DNA from: Caldifarciminota bacterium
GTDB lineage: Bacteria > Hydrothermota > Hydrothermia > B15-G9 > DRBW01
Assembly: GCA_011042705.1 (NCBI GenBank)
Contig: DRBW01000256.1
Span: 1 to 10,700, forward strand
Direction: 5' to 3'
DNA length: 10,700 bases
Below, in pieces: positions 1 to 7,384 of the stretch. Within the stretch, counting starts at the first letter, position 1; every line of letters starts with the position of its first letter. Both the position numbers and the translations under genes were made by a program. The notes under the pieces were generated by a model. The model worked only from the letters and a program-made list of their open reading frames with translations, was not told where the DNA came from and did not search any database.

Positions 1-2348
1 TAGGACTCCCAGGAATTCCCCAGAGTGTCCTCGAGAACCAGGGAGAGAGTTATGACCTCGTTATCCGGGCAGTTGCCTTGGATCTGAAGGACGCAGGGTT
101 CCTGGGAGAGGGCTGTGTCGCCCGAGGGAATATCCCCGAAGGTGACGTCCGAATCTATAAGGGCGGCGAAGGGATTCGAGAGGGAAAGGGTCCCCGAAAC
201 GCCGCAGGCGTCTTCCATTCCGAAGTTCTTGACGGCGATTGTGATCTCAATCCTCTCGCCGGGATTGGCGCTGCCGTCGCCATCTCCAGAAGAGGGCGGT
301 ATGTCGTCGTCATCCAGCGTGTGGGCTATGTGTGTCACGTAGGGTCCCTCAGGGGGAATGACCTGTATGCTGTCCTCGAAAGGCAGAAAATCCCGCGCCG
401 TGACCGTCACTTTCATGTAGCCGAGACTCGCGGGGTCCACCTGCAGTATGACCTGGCCTCCGGAGTTGGTATAGCCGGTCTCGTGGACCTCCCCCTCCTT
501 GTATGCACAGACAAGGGCATTCTCGATGGGCTGAGCTCCCTGAGAGACTGTAACGACCAGACTGTTCTGCCCTATGTAAAGGGTTGAGGGCAGGTTGACC
601 AGCATGGTCGATGGTGCGTTAGTCCAGAGGGGGAGTTCGGGGTCGCCGAGGAGGTTGAGGTCCAGGTAGCACCATCTGGTCTCGCCGTCGACCATCGCTC
701 CTGTTCTGTAATAGAGTTTTGATGCGACGTGAGTTACACCTGCTCTGTATTCTCCGTCATCGAAAAGGGCCTTGAAGAAGGTCTGGTCGTAGAGCTCCGA
801 TGTGCCCTGGCCGGGATTGTCGGGGTCGCCAAAGCCGTAACGAGAATTGCCCACATAGGCGATGCCGCCCCCATCGGGGTTGTTCACGAAGTGTTCAGCT
901 ATGCAGTCGCGGTCGAGGGCGGCGGACCAGCATCCAATGCTGTAAAAAAGGCCCTGCCTCGCATCGTTCACGAGGCCGTCGAAATCAGCGGGCGTGAGCG
1001 TGGATTGCGCTATACTCAGGACATTGTAGTTGGCGTGACCCGAGTGATTGATGTAGGCCTTTCCTTCGTTCAATTCGCTGATCGCGTTTGCGTGATTGAG
1101 ATTGCCGTTGACCTCGTAAAGCTTGGTTATGTCGAAGTAGTCGGGAACGTAATTCGTGTCGATTATCTCCTTGGAAACGTGGCCCGAACAGCCGGTCCAG
1201 AGCTCTTCCGCCATGAATAGCATGTCGGTTTCGTAGTCGAGAGGGGGATTTTTCTCGTAATTCAGCACTTTACTGACGAAAGTCTGTGCTTCCGAGAGCG
1301 AGTTGACGGGAGCCCTGCCGACATAGACGTCGGGAAACAGGTCCAGGCTGTCGGCGACCTCACCGTATATGTGATCGCCGTCGGCATCCCAGGTCCCGTC
1401 GAGGTCCGAGTAATAGAGGTCCGAAGGGGCATAATCGGTGTAACCCTCAGCATACACGTAGGCCTTCCGGGCTGGAACTATATCGGTATCTCCGCCTATC
1501 AGGACCCAGGTCACGCCCGAATCGGCATGGGCTATTTTCAGGTAGTTCCTGATTTTTTCGGCGAGGTCGTAACCCGAATAGTGGGAATCGATCCACGACA
1601 CCGTCCTTATGGCTCCCATGAATCCCTTGCGGGTTTTCCATGCAATCAGAGGTTCGAAGGCATCCCGATAAGCCTCGTCCGTTATTATGAGGTATTCCAG
1701 CTGGCCTATATCCCTTATCTTCGGGGCGAACCTCTCGATATCCTCCGGGTTTACGACGAGATGCGAAATGAGGCTTCTGTAAATCCTTTCGGCGGTCTCG
1801 GACCTTCTTACAGCTTTGGCTCCGTGACCGGCTTTGAAGTCTACCTCGAAATCGAGTTCCCGGCAGAGATAGAGTTCTCCCTTTTTCGGTATGTAATAGA
1901 GAGGGTAAAACCTGAAGGCCGCCACCCGGTATCCACCCAGGTTGCCGGTTTTGACGAATTCCAGTGGAACGGCGGGATATGGGTTTTCCGATGTGTAAAT
2001 CGCTTCATCGGGAGGAGTGAAATCCCTGGTGAGCCCTTTCAACAGGGGAATCTGATGCTGAGCTGGATAAATATGGAACCTGCCGTCGATTTTCTCCGTT
2101 TTCATTCCAGTGATTCTGAAGTCCGCCAGCTCAGCGTCCGCCGGCAGGAGCACATAGACGGATTTTACGGGAAGGTGGGGATGTCCCGGTGTCGATATAT
2201 AATCACAGCCCGGCACGGTGATCACGTCGTAACCCCTGGCTGTCTGGAAAGTAATTTCTCCTGGATTTACCTCGATGGTCTGACGGATGGAAGCTCCCCA
2301 TAAAATAAGGGGAAATGAAAAGATCGCGACTTTAAGGAGAGATTTCAT
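1..2348 (-). CDS. Gingipain-like secreted cysteine peptidase (family C25), C-terminus beyond the window
   Basis: An uninterrupted minus-strand frame gives 782 residues from ATG 2348 to the window edge, with no stop. AGGAGG at 2353-2358 supports the start. Residues 1-19 are a signal peptide ending near LILWGA. Residues about 42-69 match the C25 propeptide pattern (VPG, TPGHPHLPV, VLLP). The catalytic domain spans about 215-575: INHSGHAN at 433-440 supplies the probable catalytic His438, and SIGCWSA at 470-476 the probable Cys473. Their 35-residue spacing is like that of gingipains. Domain-end motifs GGGIAYVGNSRYG and LLGDPELPLW follow. An Ig-like domain (about 580-665) and a second beta domain with a DGDGSANPGE acidic loop (about 685 on) come next. 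Known for the family: secreted proteases, in Bacteroidota exported by T9SS. Inference: an exported protease whose own sorting domain probably lies outside the window. The active site reads GHA where GHG is usual. Substrate specificity cannot be told. Confidence 0.92.
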   Translation of the reverse strand, partial: MKSLLKVAIFSFPLILWGASIRQTIEVNPGEITFQTARGYDVITVPGCDYISTPGHPHLPVKSVYVLLPADAELADFRITGMKTEKIDGRFHIYPAQHQIPLLKGLTRDFTPPDEAIYTSENPYPAVPLEFVKTGNLGGYRVAAFRFYPLYYIPKKGELYLCRELDFEVDFKAGHGAKAVRRSETAERIYRSLISHLVVNPEDIERFAPKIRDIGQLEYLIITDEAYRDAFEPLIAWKTRKGFMGAIRTVSWIDSHYSGYDLAEKIRNYLKIAHADSGVTWVLIGGDTDIVPARKAYVYAEGYTDYAPSDLYYSDLDGTWDADGDHIYGEVADSLDLFPDVYVGRAPVNSLSEAQTFVSKVLNYEKNPPLDYETDMLFMAEELWTGCSGHVSKEIIDTNYVPDYFDITKLYEVNGNLNHANAISELNEGKAYINHSGHANYNVLSIAQSTLTPADFDGLVNDARQGLFYSIGCWSAALDRDCIAEHFVNNPDGGGIAYVGNSRYGFGDPDNPGQGTSELYDQTFFKALFDDGEYRAGVTHVASKLYYRTGAMVDGETRWCYLDLNLLGDPELPLWTNAPSTMLVNLPSTLYIGQNSLVVTVSQGAQPIENALVCAYKEGEVHETGYTNSGGQVILQVDPASLGYMKVTVTARDFLPFEDSIQVIPPEGPYVTHIAHTLDDDDIPPSSGDGDGSANPGERIEITIAVKNFGMEDACGVSGTLSLSNPFAALIDSDVTFGDIPSGDTALSQEPCVLQIQGNCPDNEVITLSLVLEDTLGNSWES

Positions 2349-2373
2349 GACACCTCCTGTTTTGCAAAGATCA

Positions 2374-2389
2374 GTTTTTAAATAAAAAC
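2374..2389. repeat. AT-rich 16-bp palindrome upstream of the C25 peptidase gene
   Basis: GTTTTTA and TAAAAAC form perfect 7-bp arms around a 2-bp centre. The palindrome covers the proposed -10 region of the peptidase promoter. It could be an operator or simply an AT-rich melting region. It is not a credible terminator, because the stem has a single G:C pair. Confidence 0.4.
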
Positions 2390-2407
2390 AACGGGCCGTC
2401 CTGTCAA
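2379..2407 (-). promoter_or_regulatory. Candidate promoter of the C25 peptidase gene
   Basis: A perfect minus-strand -35 TTGACA (2402-2407) overlaps the acpS stop codon. It is followed after 17 bp by TATTTA (2379-2384), a poor -10 that keeps only TAT. Transcription would start near 2372 and leave a leader of about 24 nt before the peptidase ATG. The surrounding bases are strongly AT-rich compared with the genes. The peptidase could instead be read as the last gene of the upstream run, because the acpS-peptidase gap is only 55 bp and contains no convincing terminator. Confidence 0.35.
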
Positions 2408-2793
2408 TGCGACGGGAAGATCATGGAAACCGCGACGGCAGTGGATTTTGAATGGCTTATGCTCACGGCGACCTTTCTTCCTCCGAGGAGAGCGGAGGCT
2501 TTCCCCGAGAGCTCGAGGTAAGGGGTGCCCCTTTTGTCGTTCCTCACCTCTATGTCTTTCCATCGGATGCCGTAGGCCAGCCCCGTTCCCAGAGCCTTGA
2601 GAAAGGCTTCTTTGGCGGCGAATTTGCCTGCGAAGCAGGCAAATTCGCCGCCCTTCCAGCCCTCGCAGTAATTTCTCTCGTACGGGGTGAAGAATCGATT
2701 TTTCGCCCTCTCTCCGTGTCTCTTGAGGAGATCCTCAAAGCGATCCAGGTCCACGACGTCTATCCCAACGGAAACCTTTCCGGGACCCGGCAT
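2404..2793 (-). CDS. acpS: Holo-[acyl-carrier-protein] synthase
   Basis: This enzyme moves 4'-phosphopantetheine from CoA to the serine of acyl carrier protein and so activates it for fatty acid synthesis; it acts in the cytoplasm. The 129 residues match the usual AcpS length. GIDVVDLDRF at 10-19 includes the Mg-binding Asp12. FAAKEAFLKALGTG at 58-71 is the family signature, with the metal-ligand Glu62. WKDIEV (78-83), GTPYLEL (89-95) and VSISHS (110-115) follow in family order. The ATG lies 2 nt after the TGA of the upstream barrel gene and has no good ribosome site, so translation is probably coupled. Codons 48-60 form a perfect 39-bp inverted repeat (separate entry). A housekeeping gene inside an envelope cluster is unremarkable and probably reflects cotranscription. 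Confidence 0.95.
   Translation of the reverse strand: MPGPGKVSVGIDVVDLDRFEDLLKRHGERAKNRFFTPYERNYCEGWKGGEFACFAGKFAAKEAFLKALGTGLAYGIRWKDIEVRNDKRGTPYLELSGKASALLGGRKVAVSISHSKSTAVAVSMIFPSH
2593..2608. repeat. Small inverted repeat beside the acpS palindrome
   Basis: AGCCTT and AAGGCT form 6-bp arms around a 4-bp GAGA loop, 5 bp from the large acpS palindrome. Alone it is within chance expectation. It is noted because, on the acpS transcript, it would stack next to the 18-bp hairpin. Confidence 0.35.
2614..2652. repeat. Perfect 39-bp inverted repeat inside acpS
   Basis: Two 18-bp arms (2614-2631 and 2635-2652) are exact reverse complements around a 3-bp GAA centre. The repeat covers codons 48-60 of acpS exactly in frame and encodes GGEFACFAGKFAA. 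Read on the other strand it gives GGEFACEAGKFAA. It overlaps the start of the FAAKEA signature, so the bases are under protein constraint. In mRNA it would form a very stable hairpin with a tight loop. No T-run follows on either strand, so it is not a simple terminator. Confidence 0.9.
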
Positions 2794-2795
2794 GC

Positions 2796-5156
2796 TCAGA
2801 AAGTATAGTCGAGATTAAAGTGCACGGAGTACTGAGATTCCTCCTCGGTGAAATAATATATCGGCTTGCCTTCGCTCGTATATATGTCCCTTCCCAGGAG
2901 GCCTGTATGGGGAAACAGGGAATCCTTGAAGCGGAACTTCAGCTTCAGAGAGAGGTTTCTCGCGGGTCTCTCGAGGAAAGAGATGTAGTACTTGGTGCCG
3001 TTTCCGTAGAGGAAGTCTATGCCGACGTCCTCGAAGGCCCACTGCGACATGCCGCCGGTTCTCCAGACGATGGCGCCGCCCTTTATCTCGCTCTTCCTGC
3101 TCAGGTTGTGATCGAAGGTGATGGCCACGAAGCCCCCGTCTATCTCTTCCTCCGGATAGCTCAGCCTGCTCTTTAACTGGACCCTGCCGTATCTGGCTTC
3201 CAGCCCGATGTAATCGTAATCGGTGAGCAGGGCGTAGATCCTTCCCGTGGTCTCCCGGGTGAAGGATTCGGTTATGGAAAGCTCCCTTAAATTTCTTCTC
3301 CTCTGCCATTTCTGACGGACTCTAAGCCTCACCGGATAGACAGGCCTGAATTCGATGGATCCCTGTATCCTGTAGTTCCAGAGGCCGTCGGTATTATCCT
3401 TCCACACGTCTATGTAAGCCCTGGGGATGAGGAGCCTTCGGGTGAACTGATAGCGGGTCTCCAGATAAAATCCGGTCTCTGGCTTGGGTATGGGCAGTTC
3501 CGAGAGCTCGGAGGCGAGGGGATCGATGAGCCTGTAAGGTTTTTCCATGGGGGTATCCTCGAGACGGGAGTCTTCCTGAAAGGGCCTCATGTAAGGGTTG
3601 GTGTAGTTCACGTCGTAGTGCCTGAAGAGGAAATTGAAGTAGAAGAAGTTTTCCTGGTACCTTCCTTTAAGGATGTAGGCGCTCCCGCCGCCCTTTTCCT
3701 TGGCTGCCTCGAGCTCCAGTGAGATCGGATATTTGACCGTTCTTGCTTCTATCCCGAAGAACTTTTTTGTCTCTCCCGTTATCCAGCTGAAGGCAGGGTC
3801 GCCCTTCAGGGAGTCCTTGTCGAAGGGAATGTCGAGGTCCTCGAAGCGGGCAGTCGGGGGACTGTCATACTTTATCTGGAAATAGTTGAAGGCCACCTGA
3901 GTCCCGATGGGGAAAGGGGAGGGGAGGTCCGAGCGGAGGCTCGTCCCGATAATTTTTTCGGTGAAAAGGTCCCTGTAATTCTCGGGGACGATACTCCCCA
4001 CGTAGTAGAAGAGGGGATTGCCGTCCCTGTCGGGCACGGCATCCCGCTTCGCGTTTGAGAAGAAAAACAGGGGGGTGGCAGGACCTAATTTGAGCTCGAG
4101 GGCAGCCCCGAAGAGGTCGAAGCTCTCGGTCCTGGAGATATCGGGGTAAAGCCCCTGGGGCCTCGTCAATATCCTGTCCCTGGATTCATCGGTATTGTCG
4201 AAAAGCAGAGCCTGGCCCAGCGTGAGCCTGTAATTTCCGAGGTAAAGCCTCCTGATAAAGCCCAGGTTTTCGGCGCCGAGATAAACTTTCTTCAGGTCGC
4301 GGTCGGGCTTATAGGGACTGATGTTGTAAGAGAGCCCGGCCCTGTATTTGCCGAAGAAAGTGAACCTGCCCTTGAAGTTGAAGTATGGGCCCGGTTTTAT
4401 CTCATTGATATTTTCCCTCTCTTTCTCGAGCCGCGCGATCAGATTTTCCACCTGGGATGAATCCCAGCCGGCCTGAAGGAGGTCGGCATAGAGAGATGTA
4501 TCAGCACCCTGTTCCAGATCGTCTATCCTCTCCGTCAGATCGCTTCCCTCGGTGAAGAGGGTGTTGTAATAATCGGATTCAAGGCTTATCCATCCCCTTA
4601 CGGGCTCGGGCTCGAGGTCCCTGTAGGTCACGAAGTTCCGCATGTTCCTGTAACCATAGTAGGAAAGTCCCGGAGTGCCTCTCAGATCCCTTGAATACCG
4701 GAAACCCAGTATCCTTGCACGTTTGACGACCGCCGCGGCGTCGATCAGGGAGACCCTGTCGAGCTTGTAAAGGTCGTCCACCGTGGCCTTGTTCACGTTG
4801 ATGGGCTGGGCGAGGAGACCGATCCATTCGTCGAAGGAACTTTCCCTGGGGCTCTCCTCCGAGGCGCCTCTCTCGCGGATCCTCTCGACGTAGAAGGAGA
4901 AATCTCTGCCCTCGCGCATGCGGACTATTTCCACCTGATCCTTTATCTTTTTGAAGAGCTTCGGTGTCATTCCCGGTACCCTGAGCAGCTCATAAACGCT
5001 CCTGTAGGGTCCATGGACAAGCCTGTAATTGTAGATGTTCTCGGCCACGCTGTCGGGGACCTGAAGGGTCCGAAGCTCCTCGAGGGGAGCCCGGTTTACG
5101 TCGACCAGCTTATCTCCCGAGTTGAGGAGAAAGAACAAAAGGATGGCGAGTTTCAA
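2796..5156 (-). CDS. Outer-membrane beta-barrel protein with two N-terminal ComEA-like helix-hairpin-helix repeats
   Basis: This is a 786-residue protein. Residues 1-14 are a short hydrophobic export signal. Residues 17-77 form a ComEA/T2SK-like helix-hairpin-helix unit (VDVNRAPLEELRTL, then VYELLRVPGM). A second unit lies at 118-178 (INVNKATVDDLYKL, then LRGTPGL). A charged, partly helical stretch (about 205-255) leads into about 520 residues of alternating aromatic/polar strands ending in VHFNLDYTF; a terminal Phe is typical of barrel proteins inserted by BamA. The start is TTG at 5156: it follows the porV-like stop by 2 nt, has GGGAGG at 5162-5167, and no ATG lies nearby. Proteins of this build are known from FCB-type genomes, usually annotated only by the HhH domain. 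HhH units usually bind DNA, but here they would face the periplasm. Function is unknown; DNA uptake is only a guess. Confidence 0.85.
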   Translation of the reverse strand: MKLAILLFFLLNSGDKLVDVNRAPLEELRTLQVPDSVAENIYNYRLVHGPYRSVYELLRVPGMTPKLFKKIKDQVEIVRMREGRDFSFYVERIRERGASEESPRESSFDEWIGLLAQPINVNKATVDDLYKLDRVSLIDAAAVVKRARILGFRYSRDLRGTPGLSYYGYRNMRNFVTYRDLEPEPVRGWISLESDYYNTLFTEGSDLTERIDDLEQGADTSLYADLLQAGWDSSQVENLIARLEKERENINEIKPGPYFNFKGRFTFFGKYRAGLSYNISPYKPDRDLKKVYLGAENLGFIRRLYLGNYRLTLGQALLFDNTDESRDRILTRPQGLYPDISRTESFDLFGAALELKLGPATPLFFFSNAKRDAVPDRDGNPLFYYVGSIVPENYRDLFTEKIIGTSLRSDLPSPFPIGTQVAFNYFQIKYDSPPTARFEDLDIPFDKDSLKGDPAFSWITGETKKFFGIEARTVKYPISLELEAAKEKGGGSAYILKGRYQENFFYFNFLFRHYDVNYTNPYMRPFQEDSRLEDTPMEKPYRLIDPLASELSELPIPKPETGFYLETRYQFTRRLLIPRAYIDVWKDNTDGLWNYRIQGSIEFRPVYPVRLRVRQKWQRRRNLRELSITESFTRETTGRIYALLTDYDYIGLEARYGRVQLKSRLSYPEEEIDGGFVAITFDHNLSRKSEIKGGAIVWRTGGMSQWAFEDVGIDFLYGNGTKYYISFLERPARNLSLKLKFRFKDSLFPHTGLLGRDIYTSEGKPIYYFTEEESQYSVHFNLDYTF

Positions 5157-5158
5157 GG

Positions 5159-6004
5159 CTACCTCCCGTAAGAAATCCCGATTATATGGGTCAGCGGCAG
5201 ATCTGGATCGTACTGCATTCCGTAGGTGATCCTGAGAGGCGCTTTATTGAAATCCAGTCCGAAGCTGAACTTTGTCAGCTCTCCCTCGGAGAGCAGTCCA
5301 CCGCGCAGTCCTATCATTCCCTTGAACAGGTTGAGCTCCTGGCCTATCATGAACCTGGCCGGGTAATTCTCCTCCTTCCTGACCGCTATCTCTGTGATCG
5401 CGTTTCTCATGGGTTTGAGGGACATGCCGAAGGCTATGAATCTCGGTAGCCTGTAGCTGTCATACTCGCCCTGAATGGAGGGCCCGTTGAGGTTCTGGAC
5501 GAACACGCCCATCTGCCAGCTTTTGTATATCGAGGTTATTATCCCCAGGTCAACCCCGAAGGAGCTGGCGCCGCCGAAGCGGGGCTCCTGAAGGTGATAA
5601 AAGCTGAAATTTGTGCCGAATCTGAGGTATTTCGAGAGGCTGTATCCGTAGGTCAGGGTCAGGACGTCCTCGGCGTATCTGCCCTCGTATTCTCCCTTGA
5701 GGCTCGCGCCGAAGTCCTGGAAATTCACCGCGAGCACGTTGTTCTTCCACCTTTTTGCCACGGCTATGGAGGCGTTATGGAGGCCCACGGAGAGGCCGGA
5801 GTAGAGGTGCTTGTAATATGTCTGGACTTCTAAATTCGAGACTTCTGTGATTCCAGCGGGGTTAAAATGCACAGCTTCAAGCCCTTCAGCCGATGCCACG
5901 AAGGCGCCGGATCTTCCCAGTGCTCGTGGCGAGGTATTTATGTCGCTGAAAAGCATGGCTCCCAAATTTCCCAACATCAAAAGAAAGGCAATCGTTATCC
6001 TCAT
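5159..6004 (-). CDS. PorV/PorQ-family outer-membrane protein (UPF0164-like)
   Basis: This 281-residue protein has a signal peptide (about residues 1-20, hydrophobic stretch TIAFLLMLGNLGAM). It is followed by the family hallmark at 24-51: SPRALGRSGAFVA, then FNPAGI. The rest alternates in a barrel-like way (for example LTLTYGYSLSKYLRFGTNFSFY and LPRFIAFGMSLK) and ends with LTHIIGISYGR. Known for the family: PorV is the outer-membrane shuttle that hands T9SS substrates to the attachment complex, and PorQ is its paralogue. At 281 residues it is shorter than typical PorV, and PorV cannot be told from PorQ or other relatives here. AGGAGG at 6009-6014 supports the ATG. It is the first gene behind a strong promoter and is coupled to the HhH-barrel gene, with a secreted C25 peptidase downstream. 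A role in surface protein export is an inference. Confidence 0.85.
   Translation of the reverse strand: MRITIAFLLMLGNLGAMLFSDINTSPRALGRSGAFVASAEGLEAVHFNPAGITEVSNLEVQTYYKHLYSGLSVGLHNASIAVAKRWKNNVLAVNFQDFGASLKGEYEGRYAEDVLTLTYGYSLSKYLRFGTNFSFYHLQEPRFGGASSFGVDLGIITSIYKSWQMGVFVQNLNGPSIQGEYDSYRLPRFIAFGMSLKPMRNAITEIAVRKEENYPARFMIGQELNLFKGMIGLRGGLLSEGELTKFSFGLDFNKAPLRITYGMQYDPDLPLTHIIGISYGR
5161..5167 (-). promoter_or_regulatory. Ribosome binding site that fixes a TTG start
   Basis: GGGAGGT on the minus strand overlaps the last codons and stop of the PorV-like gene. It lies 4-5 nt before TTG 5156. It supports the unusual initiation codon of the HhH-barrel gene and suggests translational coupling of the two membrane proteins. 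Confidence 0.75.
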
Positions 6005-6022
6005 GCCGCCTCCTTTTTGGTG

Positions 6023-6051
6023 ATTATAAATTCAAGCTTTTCACAAGTCAA
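6023..6051 (-). promoter_or_regulatory. Strong sigma70-like promoter for the envelope gene cluster
   Basis: On the minus strand, TTGACT (6046-6051) and a perfect TATAAT (6023-6028) are separated by exactly 17 bp. The -35 begins 1 bp after the glyA stop codon. Transcription would start near 6016, giving a very short leader ahead of AGGAGG and the ATG at 6004. This is the best promoter match in the window. It means the envelope cluster need not depend on readthrough from glyA. Confidence 0.7.
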
Positions 6052-6052
6052 T

Positions 6053-7327
6053 TTAAGCAAGGCCGAGTTCCTTTTCGTAGTAGTTCAACCTGCCCTTATA
6101 CAGGGGGAAACTCCTGCACAGCTCTTCTACTTTTGACCTCACCTTTCGCTTAAGCTCCTCGTTATCGGGGGCCTTCAGCACGTCGGCAATGAGCTCCCCG
6201 ATGTATTTCATCTCATCCTCCTTCATCCCCCGTGTTGTGAGGGCGGGCACGCCTATCCTTATCCCGCTTGTGATCCATGGTTTCTGAGGGTCGAAGGGTA
6301 TGGTGTTTTTGTTGACTGTGATGCCCGCCTCCTCCAGGGCATTCTCGGCCGCCTTTCCCGTTATCCCGAGGGTCCTCAGGTCGACGAGAAGGAGGTGGTT
6401 GTCGGTGCCCCCGGTGACGAGCCTGAGGCCCTTTTCTCTCAGAGCTTCGCCCAGAGCACGGGCATTCCGGACTATCTGTCTTGAGTATTCCCTGAAATCT
6501 TCGCCCATGGCGAGCTTGAAGGCCACAGCCTTGGCCGCGATGACGTGCATCAGGGGGCCGCCCTGAATTCCCGGGAAAACGGCCTTGTCCACGATTTTCG
6601 CCAGATCGGAGGTGGTGAGGATAAATCCGCCCCTCGGCCCCCTCAGGGTCTTGTGAGTGGTGGAGGTCACGAAGTGAGCATGGGGGACGGGATTTGGGTG
6701 CACTCCCGCAGCGACGAGGCCGGCGATGTGGGCGATGTCGGCCATGAGGTAGGCTCCCACTTCGTCGGCGATCTCCCTGAATTTGGCGAAATCTATGACC
6801 CGGGGATAGGCCGAATATCCTGTCACTATTAGCTTCGGCCTGTGCTCTCTGGCGAGCTTTGCCACCTGGTCGAAATCTATGGTCTCGTCATCCTTTCTGA
6901 CGCCGTAGAACACCACATTGTAAAGTTTTCCGGAGAAAGAAACGGGAGAACCGTGGGACAGATGGCCCCCGTGGGACAGTTCCATCGAGAGAATCGTATC
7001 GCCGGGCTGCAGGACTGCGAAATAGACGGCCATATTGGCCTGTGTCCCGGAGTGGGGCTGGACGTTGGCGTGTTCCGCTCCGAAAAGCTGTTTCGCCCTC
7101 TCCCTGGCGAGATCTTCGGCCTTATCGACTACCTCGCATCCGCCGTAATATCTTTTTCCTGGATAACCTTCCGCATATTTGTTGGTGAGAACCGATCCCA
7201 TCGCCTCGAGCACGGCTTCAAAGGCAAAGTTCTCAGAGGCAATGAGTTCGAGGTGATCGGCCTGCCTTTTTGTTTCCTCGTAAAGGATTTTAAATATCTC
7301 TGGGTCTCTCCTCGACAGATCGCTCAT
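6053..7327 (-). CDS. glyA: Serine hydroxymethyltransferase
   Basis: This PLP enzyme interconverts serine plus tetrahydrofolate with glycine plus 5,10-methylene-tetrahydrofolate, and is the main source of one-carbon units in the cytoplasm. The 424 residues match the usual length. Visible signatures: ELIASENF (27-34), NKYAEGYPGKRYYGGCE (49-65), HSGTQANMA (92-100), the cofactor-contact region LSHGGHLSHG (117-126), MADIAH with PLP-binding Asp197, and the Schiff-base lysine Lys226 in TSTTHKTLRGPRGG. SGIRIGVPA, the substrate-carboxylate Arg loop, lies near the C-terminus. The ATG at 7327 follows AGGAGAAGG. The gene has its own promoter-like sequence upstream, and no terminator is visible after its TAA. 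Its cofactor is the product of the pdxS/pdxT pair in the neighbouring operon. Confidence 0.97.
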   Translation of the reverse strand: MSDLSRRDPEIFKILYEETKRQADHLELIASENFAFEAVLEAMGSVLTNKYAEGYPGKRYYGGCEVVDKAEDLARERAKQLFGAEHANVQPHSGTQANMAVYFAVLQPGDTILSMELSHGGHLSHGSPVSFSGKLYNVVFYGVRKDDETIDFDQVAKLAREHRPKLIVTGYSAYPRVIDFAKFREIADEVGAYLMADIAHIAGLVAAGVHPNPVPHAHFVTSTTHKTLRGPRGGFILTTSDLAKIVDKAVFPGIQGGPLMHVIAAKAVAFKLAMGEDFREYSRQIVRNARALGEALREKGLRLVTGGTDNHLLLVDLRTLGITGKAAENALEEAGITVNKNTIPFDPQKPWITSGIRIGVPALTTRGMKEDEMKYIGELIADVLKAPDNEELKRKVRSKVEELCRSFPLYKGRLNYYEKELGLA

Positions 7328-7349
7328 TTCCTTCTCCTATTTGGTGTAG

Positions 7350-7378
7350 AGTTTAATCCATATCTCACGACATTTCAA
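7350..7378 (-). promoter_or_regulatory. Candidate glyA promoter
   Basis: On the minus strand, TTGAAA (7373-7378, 5/6 to consensus) and TAAACT (7350-7355, 4/6) are 17 bp apart. Initiation near 7343 would give a leader of about 16 nt that carries the AGGAGAAGG ribosome site. That leaves no room for a riboswitch in the transcript from this start. Confidence 0.5.
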
Positions 7379-7384
7379 GAAAAT

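Noticed and set aside
78..1220. Plus-strand open frames of 75 to 169 codons
   Set aside because: They are shadows of the minus-strand peptidase gene, without ribosome sites or motifs.
1371..2303. A 310-codon open frame on the plus strand
   Set aside because: It is antisense to the C25 peptidase, whose frame carries signal peptide, propeptide and catalytic motifs. The plus-strand translation shows no recognisable family.
2452..2808. A plus-strand 118-codon frame across acpS
   Set aside because: Part of it resembles the AcpS peptide only because the 39-bp palindrome reads alike on both strands. The rest is not conserved, and acpS is clear on the minus strand.
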